64,000 nt of DNA. Source: Anas platyrhynchos (Eukaryota; Chordata; Aves; Anseriformes; Anatidae). Of the stretch, positions 48,701 through 59,430 are shown in pieces. Location: positions 6,109,001 to 6,173,000 of the forward strand of contig NC_092607.1 of NCBI RefSeq assembly GCF_047663525.1, written 5' to 3'. A program made the translations under genes and the position numbers. The first letter of the stretch is position 1; every line of letters begins with the position of its first letter. The notes under the pieces were generated by a model. That model ran no database searches and was not told the DNA's origin. It worked only from the letters and a program-made list of their open reading frames with translations.

Positions 48701-49179
48701 GATATTAATTCCTTTCTCACTACTTCTCCTAGCTCAGCTTGCTTTCGACATTATTCAATAGTGCTTTATGTGTTTCTGACAGTTTTCAGCGAGAGACAAT
48801 GTTTCTAGTGTCAGTAAGAACAAAAAGCAAAAGTTACACTTAAATTAATGAATACAACTGGACAAAGTCTTCTACAAATTTGTCTTTCCCTACTAAGCTT
48901 TAATGAAGCAGTAGCACTAAGGAGATGCAGAGGAGTTTCTGGATTGTTTGTGATTTTTCAAGAGAGCAATTCTACCCTAGGACATCCATCAGCAGCACTC
49001 ATTTATATTCCACTTTAATCCTGTATTACCTTTTAATAGCTGGTGAAAATCTTGACATTCACAGGAAGGCAGTAGCTAGTTTCCTTGCTGAATCAGAACA
49101 AGGCAAGGTGCAACTGTCTGGGGCATAGGAGGGCTCCTCCGTTAGTGAAGGCAGGAAGATAATTGAGTATACTGATGCA

Positions 49180-49560
49180 CCAAATGGGACCTGCACTTCT
49201 AAATGGATAATTACAGGCCAATAAACTCATTAAGAGCAGCTTTGCAATTAATTTTTATTTATCTATTACAGGTGCAATATTGGACCTAAAATTATGGACA
49301 GCAAATAGTTAACAGGTCTGCAAGCCAGGTCTGTTAGCCAGACAGTTAAAATAAAGCACTGAAAAGCCTAATGTATGTTAATTGAATGCCAGTTGATTAA
49401 ACATATTCATTGAGGTTTCACATATAGGTCATAAGTAATCTATCTATTACATACTTGTTAAACCTCATTAAATAATTGCCTAGTGGTATTTAACATGCAA
49501 TAAGTATCCCCTGAAATTCAACTAAAATGTATTCTTGCTTATGAATTTGCCTAAGTGAAT
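49180..49560. promoter_or_regulatory. candidate long AT-rich conserved-type element
   Basis: About 380 bp dense in homeodomain cores: GGATAATTACAGGCCAATAA, CTCATTAAG, TTTGCAATTAATTTTTATTT, CAGTTGATTAAACATATTC, CTCATTAAATAATTGCC. It lacks simple-repeat structure, so its AT content does not come from a microsatellite. It is the most enhancer-like block by eye in the right half of the window. Confidence 0.3.
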
Positions 49561-50333
49561 CGATTGAAGAGTGTTAAAAAAGACTTGTTAAATCAAATAC
49601 TGCTAGTGAAGTTTTTAAACAGGAGAGATCTGCTGTTCTGTAGTGCAAGATATTCCAGTAAGCCTGCTAAAAGACATACAGTATCTGCACAATTATCCAT
49701 GTAATTCTGTGCTGAGGAAGAAGATTAGTCGCTGCAAAGCCATGCTCAGGAGCACGGAGCTGGAGTCTGCAGGACAGAAGCAGAAAGCAGTGCCTAGGTC
49801 GGGAGAGACATTGCAAGGCATTCGCAGGATGAAAAAGCCTGGAGCTGCAAACCTGACGTCTATTTTCATGAGTAAAAAACTTTTGCTAAAATCTGAATGT
49901 TTTTCCCCAGATACAAGGCTCGTTCATGCCACTTGTCCCTTCTGGGTCATTAATACGATCTTGCAGTCACAGACTCGTGAGCGGAACAAGCCAAGTCCCC
50001 TTCCAAACATAAATTAAAGCCTCGTGGAGTCTGTGGGAGGCACTCACTTTAAACCACACATTGCTCATCGAAGGCATGAGTAAGCTTAGGCACCGTGTCT
50101 AAATGATTTGCCTAGACTTTCTCAGAAAAATAGATGGAGAACATCATCAGAAACCTTCAGAAATCTAAACCTTGCACCTCGGTGGTGTCAGGGAACACGT
50201 GGAGTGCACTTAGCTTCAGCTTGTGAACTGCTTCTGTTCCTCCAGAACAGACACTGCCACAGAGCTTGAAAACTTTCCCCTCCTCCAGCCAAGTGCATGT
50301 GGCTCGCCTCAGCCATAATTGATAATGAGCAGC

Positions 50334-50355
50334 AAAAAAAAAAAAAAAAAAAAAA
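50334..50355. repeat. A22 homopolymer
   Basis: Twenty-two consecutive A residues. No retroposed coding sequence is recognised upstream. Confidence 0.95.
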
Positions 50356-52808
50356 GTTTATCAGCTAGAGCTTAGTTGTTGATGGATTACCGAGACATCT
50401 GGTTGTGGCACAAATGACCAGCTCATGCGATTTATAATACTTCCTGTGATGCTCAGCATCATGGACCAGGCTCTTTTCAAGAAGATAGATGCAGTTTATT
50501 CTTTCCTGGGTCTTCCCAGTGTGTTTCAGAGCCCAGGAGCACTGGCAGGCCAAAGCACCCCCTGCCTGCTCCCTCCAGGTTATCTCCAGGTGCTGGCGGT
50601 CTGGGGGCCATCCAGGTTGGAAGTGACAACTCCGGGAGCTCCTCTCTTGTCTCACACAGGGCCAGAGAGACAGAAATGTGGCATTGAATTAGAAACCTGG
50701 AGATCTTTTCTACTATCTGAGAGACATTTGGCATTTAATAGAGATGGCATAGAAATTTTGCAGAAATCTGCATTTTTTAAGCTTATAGGGAATTTGTAGG
50801 CGATGTTATACCATGAGGATGAGAGCAAACACCTGGGGAGCACATAGACCATAACAGGCAGGAACCGAGTGCTCAGTGCAGCTGGCCAGTATGCCTGAAA
50901 TGCCCACTTCAGAGGAAAAATGCGCAAAACTCTTTTTCAAAATTCTGCTTTGCTCACCAATTTGCCAGAACCCAAGATGCTCAGCAGAGCTTTCTCCAGG
51001 GGCTGTGAGGACCCCAGGTCAAGTTTCCGTAAGTCTCAGCATCCTTAGCAACAAAGAAGTGCCAAATGGGGAAGCCCATTTCCACGAGCAGCCTTCCCTA
51101 CTTTGTAGCCAGCTCTAGTTTTGGAAATACACTTCCAATATCCTTTGCATTTGTTTTAGCTTGCCTAGTCTTTAGCATGTAGCTCAGAAAAGTGGCCTCA
51201 TTTAGAAAGGCACCTTCTGAAATGTAGTTCTGAGACTTAAGTGGGTATTTGGAACGGCCACCATGTAACTGAAGCGTGTGGCCACCACGCTAAGTATCCT
51301 GTGCTTGCAGGCTGGTGTTGTCATGTTTCTGCGGTAAACATTTGTGAAATAGATGTAATGATTTAATGTTTGCTGTAATTGCAAAGAGAGGAAATCCAGG
51401 AACATTGCTGAATACACTTCTAAAACATAAAAACAGCCATTAAACAATATTATATAATTAAGTTTCCATTTAATGGTGTTTGTGCTTCTAATTCTAATCT
51501 GGAAACGTGATATATGCTCCCACTTCATAGAAGGTGTGCTGTGAGGTTATTAGCAGGCAGTGATGATAAGACTTTGAGTTTCTTTAATGTTTGCATTATT
51601 AAAGAATGCCTTCCTCATGCTCACATAAGAGAATGGCAGAATTACCCTCGCAGAGGTGAACACCAGTAACGCAGGAGCACTGTTTCCATCCCTCTGCTAT
51701 TTCAGGAATAACTTCTGCCTTTTTGCTTCACCCAGGTGTTGCAGCTCCTCCATCTGCACCAGCCTTGCCCCTAACGAGGGGCTGCGGAGTGACTCTGCCT
51801 CATTTAATAAGATCCAAGAGAGACAAGAGGGAAGGAGAGAAAGGCTTCTTGTGCACATTGAAGGGAAGTCATGCTGGAGCTGCATGGCAGGAACAGAGAA
51901 GTGATTCATAACTGAGGCTGAGGAAGAGTGTGTGAAGGGAGAGAAAGGCAGGTATTTTTCTTACTTGTTAAAGTGAGGAGTTAATTTAAGTCACTGAAAT
52001 CAATTATTCATTTAACTTATTTATATAACTTGTTATTTTTTAATGTTAATGTGTTCAATAACACTCCAGAAATGGGCTAAAGGTCTTACAGCAAGCAGCT
52101 GCAGATGCCGGATACCCAAAACTTTTGTCACGTGCTGGCTTAGGCAGGTGGTGAGTACTGTGGTCCCTGGAAGCCTATAGGCAGGCTCTGGTGTCTGCAC
52201 AGCCTCCTAGGGTGTTCAGAAGGCTGTGTTTATGAATTTTTTTAAATAGCAAAATTTCTTGTCCTCCCATCACTGACATTGGGATGAAAGAGGAGAGGTT
52301 TACTGGCAGTCAGTAGGGGTAATGAAAAATCAGAATGATGGCAATTTAAGAATCGGTTTTATGGAAAGACAAAAAGATATGGTAGCGTGTGCATGCATCA
52401 GGTAGTTAAAGGCAAAGGGCTTTACATTGTGCTTGGTGTGATGGGTTCAATGTGCTTCATAAAAACAGGTTGGTATCATTATCTGCATTAGCCATAGAGG
52501 GAAACCGAGTCCGAGCGTGTGACTTCCTTGCATTTAACACTAAGTCAGTGCCAATCACACGAGCTTACATACACAGCATGAGGTGTATAGTATGGTGAAG
52601 GACTGTCAAGTACATAATATGTACAAATTTCTCATATCAGGAATCATCTGGACAGCACAGAGAAACAATACTCACTTTAATCAAATAAATGAGCTAAAAA
52701 TACAGTAGTTATGAAATGCTCCTTAATGTTATCTCCTGGACAAAATTGTGCTATTCTGTAAGAAAGAAACCACTTCTCTCCAGTCTATTACACTTTGTGT
52801 TGCTGCAG

Positions 52809-52890
52809 CAGAGTGGAGAAAAAACTATCTTTCAAACGTTGCCATCTGCAACAAGGTTTTAAATGGTCTCTTACAAACATTCATTGGGAG
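52809..52890 (+). other. 82-bp exon-like segment with consensus splice sites
   Basis: The segment is preceded by ACACTTTGTGTTGCTGCAG and followed by GAG/GTAAGC, a strong donor. One frame is open throughout (peptide around SRVEKKLSFKRCHLQQGF). The phase does not join cleanly to the 34329-34469 segment, so the two do not form one obvious coding sequence. A noncoding exon or chance are both possible. Confidence 0.22.
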
Positions 52891-53259
52891 GTAAGCAGCT
52901 ACATGGGCATCAGTCCTCTTACGAAGGAACGACTGATAAACGTGTCAGGACAAGCTGAGTGGAGTGATGCCCCAGCACCTGCCCCACTGCCAAGCCAAAA
53001 TAACGATTTAGATTGCCAACAGTAACTGCAAGGTAGAAAATAGTTTTGGTAGACCCTTAGGTAGGCTACATTTTTCCTGAAAGGAAAAAGGGGAGAGTTT
53101 AAACTACTTGTACGTGAACTTGGTGTTAAATTAACTGTAGGTAGTCAGGAAAGGAGTAAGGCGTCATTGCCAACAGAACCTAAGAAGCAATAGCCAGGGA
53201 AGCCAGCAGAATATTTGCTTGCATTAGGAAAGGGCTAGCTGATAGTACAATATTGTTTT

Positions 53260-53560
53260 GTAACTTTTATATGAAGTGACACCTGGACACGGACGCTTTG
53301 CTCTGTTTTGCTCTCCAGCCTTAAAGAAGGATAGGGCAGAAATAAAAAAGGTCTAGGGAAGGCGCTGAAAATGATGAACAGAATGGAAAAGTGCAGTGTG
53401 TGGAGAGATTAAAAGATTAGAACTATATATCCTAGATGTTAGAGGAATAAGGGGTAATGATAGAGAGAAATAAAAAGTAACAAAGTGTTTAAAGAAGGTA
53501 AGGCAAGAACTCCTATTCCTCGAGCAGAAGGCACATAAAATGAAATTAAAAAGCAAGTAG
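53260..53560 (+). mobile_element. degraded L3/CR1-type LINE 3' ORF2 remnant
   Basis: The plus strand has CCTTAAAGAAGGATAGGGC, AAAAAGGTCTAGGGAAGGC, AAAATGATGAACAGAATGG, GGAGAGATTAAAAGATTAG and GAATAAGGGGTAATGATAGA in the order found in L3/CR1 elements (the LKKD-AE-EKVQRRATKMI, YEERLKRL and KRRIRGDMIE segments). It then continues with a diverged KVRQELLF-like part. Stops are present; the copy is old. Confidence 0.8.
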
Positions 53561-55459
53561 TTTGGACCTTTATAGGTATCGTGCAGCAAGGTAGCAATAC
53601 CCTGCAGAAGACTGACATCTGTGTAAAGTGTCCAAGTACCCAGCGGGAGCACTGACCCTGCAAATAAAACCCCTCGTGGTCCTGAGCTCAGCCCAGCCGT
53701 GAGCTCCTGAAGTCTGAACGATTATGAGGCAGCTCAGTTCATTAACAAATTTGCTGTCTCCACTCCTCAAGCAGCAGACAGAATAACTTTCAGAGAAAAA
53801 TACAATTTTATGTATCTCTGTACTGAGATAGAGATCAGTCGTCCCCCCTTTATTTCTTTGGAGCTAATGAACTAGAAACCTCTCTGTGTGAAATCTGCAG
53901 TGATAGGAATTATCCTCAGTGGCTGGTGCAGCAGCTATCTTAGACACCACATTAAGTAAAGCACCCCATCTCTGCTGCGAGATTGTTCTGATTGCTAAAA
54001 GGATGAGCAGCTTTCTAAAGCACATCTCAGCTTTGGCTGACCGGGAGCACCCGGGTCCTGTCCTCAGCAAACCCGAGCACCCTGGGGTGCGACAGCCGCA
54101 GGTAGTGCAGGGATGGGTGCAGCATGCTCATGGGGCGTACCGCGGGCCTGCTTTCTGGAGGTCAGTCAGAGGAAGGCACAAATTCCAAAATCGTGCTCAG
54201 CCTCACAGCCAGGGCCCTGGGCAGCTCCTTTGACTCCATTTCAAGCAGCCTGGGAGCCTGCTGTGAGTCATGGGGCGCTGCCGTGGGCTCAGGGAGGAGC
54301 TGTGATGCCGGTCCTACTCTCTGGCGTTTATTAAATTATTTTTCATTGCAGCAACAGCACTGTGGGCTGAGCACTTCCAGGGAATTGTTGCACTTCTCAG
54401 ATGGTTAATCACTTGGCCTTTGGCCCCCTGCCTGATAACTCAGTTTGACACGTCCTATAATTACTGCATGCAGAGTTTTATTACTTAATTATGGTATCAG
54501 CTATTGCAATTTAACGTGCCATCAATCTCTCCATACCAGCCCCCTAGACACCCCCAAACAAAACTCCCCTTTCAATCACATTCTTCTGCAAATTTCCACA
54601 AAGGAAGGAAGTGCAGAACTTGTCCTTTGATCCACACCTTGCAAAATTTGCTAAAGTAAAAAGTTCTTGCCCATTTTCCATGCCTCACCCACTCTTCCAC
54701 TTCCAAACCCTTTGATTTTCAAACTTCCATAATATATGTACATCAAGCAGCCAAATCACCTCATCCTTTTTAATATGTCTCCTAAAAACAAGTGAAGGCC
54801 CCACCACACAAGCTGTTGGTTTGGTTGAATGTCTGTCTGGTGCTTCACAGGCTGCATGCTGGGCACGCTTAATGCTGAACCGTGTCCTCCTGGGGACTGG
54901 CGGCCCAGCCCTCCCTGGCCATCGCGTGCCAGCTCCTGGCACAAAACATTTCAGCGTGCTTTAAAGACCAGCTTCACCGCTGTCGTGTCATGGGAGGTAG
55001 AAACCACTGCTGTGCTGTTTGGCCTGGGTTTTGAGGAAGAGGTTTAAGTCACCTCTTATTCTTGTGGTCATTTCTTTAGGGGAGGTGTGAAGCTGAGGTT
55101 CAGTGGTGGTTCCTGAAGGCAAGATGCTTGTGATAGCTGAAAGGAAAAGCACTGGTGAAAGATGATTTTAAACCGTTTTAGCTCTCATCAGCAGACCCCA
55201 AAGCAAGGGTGCGCTGATTTATGACAACCTCTCAGAGCTGCCCACAGACTGTTTGACAGACCAGACAGACACAGATTCTTAATAGCACATGGTGCAGCTC
55301 CATCCCCTTCCACCTCCAACATCTCTCCTGCACCAGGACCAGAGCTCAGCATAAATCTGCTGTGCCTGAGCCAGGGGAATTGTCCCCTGGCCTCCTGCGG
55401 ATTGGAAGGGCTGCTTCAAGAGATAGAATTAGTACCTTGATGCCCAGTATTGATCTCTC

Positions 55460-55516
55460 TTTGATTTATACTCCCTCGATCTGATTTTCTTCTTGGCGTC
55501 ATGAGTATAAATCAAA
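55460..55516. repeat. 14-bp inverted repeat, 29-nt spacer, TCF/LEF-like arms
   Basis: Arm TTTGATTTATACTC (55460-55473) and arm GAGTATAAATCAAA (55503-55516) are perfect reverse complements. With the preceding C, the left arm reads CTTTGATTT, a TCF/LEF-like site; the right arm carries its near-mirror. The loop is too long and the stem too short for a standard microRNA precursor. Confidence 0.9.
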
Positions 55517-57739
55517 AGTAACACCCACAGGAGTCAGAAGTTAGGCTGGCGTTAAGCTTGTGTAAGTGAAATTGAGGTTCCGCTTCCTTAACTTCAGCCT
55601 CTCCTGGTGTGAAGGGAAAGCAGATTTGGGTAACGCCAGTGGTCTGAATCACGGGAGTACAACACAGCCAGGCACTGCAGGATGCAGTCTTCAGCCATTC
55701 TTTTTATTTACTTCTTGAACCTGGATTTCAGAGGAATTAATCCCTGGATTCTCTCCCATAGTGTTAGTCTTTCACCTCGAAACATCCCTGCCCACAGTAG
55801 CCAGCAGTCCTCCCGTTTGGACTTCGTTTGGTGGTAGAATTAAGTGTTCCTGGTGGGATGTGAGGAGGGAAGTGAGCAGGGACAAGAAAACTACTTCTGC
55901 AGAATGATGTTCGGCGCGTGACCGTTTTGTGTTGAGTCATTTGGGCAAGAGCCCACAAAGAGAACAAAATTCTGTAACCACTCAGTTTTCATTCCCGAGG
56001 TAGCTCAACAGCTAACATTTCTCCTCCAATTTCAGTGGTGTTTCATAGCTTTATCCAAGGGATTATTACAGCCTTGAGACTCTCCTTAGGAAATTCTCTC
56101 TTTCTTTCTAAGACCACTCTTTGGATGTCCTAAAATACCCGTTAGTTTGTCCTGAAACTCTCTCTTATGTACTGAAGAGGTGCTGCGTAGTGAAAAAGAG
56201 CGGAAGAGTGGTCTAGGTGCGCTATTTTTCTTCATCATGGCATGAGCACCAAGGGCTGCTGAAGGTCTGGGGGGATCAGGCTATATTCTTACGGTGTGGA
56301 AGTCCACTCTGAGTAATAGAACCGGGGTGAAAAATTTATAAAGGAGAAAGCTTCCAGCACTCCCCTGGCAACTCTCAGCAGCAGCCCTGAGGTTGTGATG
56401 CGACTGATGGAAAAAGTAAGTGGATATGAGCAAAGGCCATGGACCGTAAAAAGGCTTTGTAGACAAAATGGGCCTTTCTAATTAAGTTGTGTTTTGTCAC
56501 GTTGCTGGGAGGGAGTTCTGCTTGGCTGTCAGGAGTAAACAGCCTGCTCCTCACTGGCTCTTCTTCCTGCCCAGGTATTCTTCAGCATCTCCCTGTTGGG
56601 GCTCCCTGTCAAGGCACAGAGACAGCTTTTAATGAAAGCATGGCAAGATTTTGCAAGTTTTATTTATTTTTATATCAAACATTTAAAAAGCAGGTACCTG
56701 TGGATTTACAGCCAATTATTCTTACAGTACTAGTGTTACCATCATTTATCTAAATTTCTGTTAAATATGAATGGTCTACATTCACAACACTGCTTTTGGG
56801 AATAATTCCAGCCTTTTTAAATCCTGTACATTAAATTATTGACTATCATGCTTAACTCGCAGAAAACACAGTACGGCTGTTGAAGAAATATATTTGCATG
56901 CCAATGGTCTGAAACTATGTTGAAACTGGCTCATTAGATTATTTTGAAGTTTTGTCTGACATCATGTTTTTTATGACAAGCCTTGAGACGGCTCCACCGC
57001 TGGGAACGTGCCCTGGGGGAAGGCTCTTCATGCTCAAAGACCAACCCGGGGCTGGAGGCAGCACGCCAGACTGCACGTGCATGAGAATTTTGCAATATAA
57101 TGCCCTAAGTATCATCTCCTAGCCTTGGGGAAGGATAAGAAGGGAATCAGTGCAGGCAAAGTGATGCCCGTTCAATTTGTTTTCAACACATTGTCAGCTC
57201 TTTCTTATATTCTCTAACCTCTGGTAATAACAAGGGGAAAAGAAGCTGATGAGAGATTGGTTTCTCTGCTTTAAACCTCCAGGCACCTCGTGTGAGTAGC
57301 ACATCATATGCACCGCGTTGTCTTAGGTACACGAGAGCTCTGGGATCTTCCGTTTTGATGATGCCTCATTTCTTAGGGTAAATAAGAAGCACGTTTGGTG
57401 GAAGTCCAAAGAGCTTCTCTGATTAGTTAGCGCCTCTGCTGGGAAACCAATTAGTCTAAAGTTTGAATGCTCTTTAGGATTATGACACTTGCTAAATTGG
57501 GTTCAGAGAGCACTGGGTGGACAAAAAGGTGCCTGTTTTTATTATTCTGTATGGGAGCATTCATGTGTGCTCAGACAAAAAGGGGCAGATAGAAGAAGCT
57601 GTTTCCCTCCAGACACCAGCCTCCATTTCCAAGCAACATCAGAGGGAACTGAAAGGAACACAGGGACAAGAAGAGATTTGAGATGAGCTTTGCTCGTCGC
57701 TGCAGGGTACAAGATGGAAATATGAACGGCTCCCTTTGA

Positions 57740-57970
57740 TTAATGTATGCCCAAGGTCACACATGCAACTGTAACAGTCAATAGCAATCAGATTAGTGTA
57801 ATGTATTATTCAGTGTTTATGATGGTAAATTTGTATAGCGCCCGTGAGGCAGCTTTTATCCCCTTGAAATGTTTTCTGAATGCCATTTGGGATTGACACA
57901 GAGCTGAGAACCTCCAGCTGACGTTCCTCCTGTATAATTACCCACTTCCATTGTTTCTGTGTGGACATAT
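57740..57970. promoter_or_regulatory. candidate conserved-type element
   Basis: The non-repetitive stretch contains CAAGGTCACACATG (nuclear-receptor half site like), AATAGCAATCAGATTAGTG, GTAATGTATTATTCAG and TGTATAATTACCCACTTCC. The appearance is that of a vertebrate conserved noncoding element; there is no direct proof. Confidence 0.22.
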
Positions 57971-58599
57971 GCTTGGATGTAGTTGTTCTGCAGTTGGTTA
58001 CCAGCCTAATGGTTTTGCCCCCAAGAGTTATGATATGGAAAATAATAAAAAGGAATGCTTTTAATTGAAGGTCCCGAGTGCTTTACAAGTCCTGCTTATT
58101 AGGCTTTGCTGCACACTGGTGATCGCTGCATGTACCTGCAGTTCTTGGCCCATCACTGAGCACGCAGCAGCCTGCAGGATGCAGCGCTGCTGTGTGAAAT
58201 CCCTGGCACCCTCTCGTTGCCAAAAGGGCTGTGGATCCCAGGCAGGGCCTGATGGAGGCAGATCCAGGCAAGAATGTGAAATCCTGAGATGCCCCAGTAG
58301 GCTGCGAGCATCCAGGTTAATGACGTGCAGCAGAGAAGTGGGTCTGTATAAAACTCAGGGCGGAGGAGAACTCACCGGGTTAGGCATTTTGTGAAATTTG
58401 TGAATGCAGGCACATCAGACCTTTCCGTGGTTTGGTCACTTTGAACTCCAGTGAATAATTTTATGCAGTGGCTCTCAAAACCCCTCACTTGAAAACTAGC
58501 TCTTCTTAATTGGCTTGGAGGCGAGCCATCTCTCGTGGACTGCGAAGTATCTAGAAAGCTGTTGGCAGCGCGCAACAGACAGCAGCATGCTGCAGCTAG

Positions 58600-59430
58600 T
58601 TAGGGGAAGCGGGACTAGGAGTACCTTGGGGACTTCTGTTATATCCAGTTGTGTTCAAAAGTACCGTTAATGACCTGGAAAAGCAGATAAAGAGCACATT
58701 AATTAAATTCCCAGATGATACCTAAATTGGGAGGCATAGCAAACAACAACGGGGAACCATCCTGTAAAAAACTCTGGTGGACCAAGGGAGAAGGAAGTGA
58801 GGCAAGGTGCAATTAAGTGAAATCTGCGGAAGGGTGTGTGGTATTGGTTAGTACTGATATGTGGAAGAAGAGGCAATGGGGGAAGTCCAGAATGGCTGCT
58901 ATTGGAGGGTATGTTTTTGGCAAGGCAGCATGGCCACGAGTCAGACTGTCACACAGTTAGGTCTGAGTGAGCAGAGGCATTGCAAGGGAGAAAGGAGGTA
59001 AATATTGTCCAGAAAGCACCAGCTGGGCACAAGTAGAAAATTGCATTCAGCTACGACCACTTCAACACCAGTAAGAAGCTAACAAATAAAAGGTAATTAA
59101 AAAGGAGTGGCAGAAGGTATCTGATAGGTAAAAGATTTATAATGGCAGTTTTGCTGAGCTGAAATTTGGATGGAGGAGGGAGTAATATAGCGAGCATCAT
59201 CCATTTAAGATGTAGATAGATGTATTAACATGTAGATAGAAAAAGAGGCAGGGATTCCTGGTGGCAGCCAGAAAGTGCTCACTAGGGAGGATAGGAAAAT
59301 ATTGGCTGAACATCAGCATCAGTTTCCTATTATCAGAGCAATTAGTCCTGTTGAATGAGCTCTCAAGAAAAGTGCTGAGTGGTTTTAAACTGGTACAGAC
59401 CAAGATCTGGGAAAAAAACATGCTGCAGAA
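58600..59430 (+). mobile_element. degraded CR1-type LINE ORF2 remnant
   Basis: Near 58645-58735 the plus strand reads close to VFKSTVNDLEKQIKSTLIKF then PDDT, matching the F-NDLD--IECTLSKFADDTKLGG segment of CR1 reverse transcriptase, including a decayed ADDT catalytic-type motif. Downstream, 59220-59410 keeps pieces such as GCATCAGTTTCCTATTATC in line with a long 3' portion, but this part is weaker. Stops show it is inactive. Confidence 0.75.

Larger units (their letters stand above)
42931..53250. other. gene-poor AT-rich block
   Basis: No gene is recognised. Homopolymers include A16 at 44634-44649, T18 at 45770-45787 and A22 at 50334-50355. The candidate element at 49180-49560 and the exon-like segment at 52809-52890 are described separately. 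Short frames of 60-125 codons are within what chance gives. Confidence 0.5.
53561..58590. other. gene-poor intergenic block
   Basis: No gene is recognised. The inverted repeat at 55460-55516 and the candidate element at 57740-57970 are described separately. Frames here are short and without recognised domains. Confidence 0.5.

Noticed and set aside
50334-50355. A22 tract as the tail of a processed pseudogene
   Set aside because: No coding or gene-like sequence is recognised upstream and no clear target-site duplication is seen.
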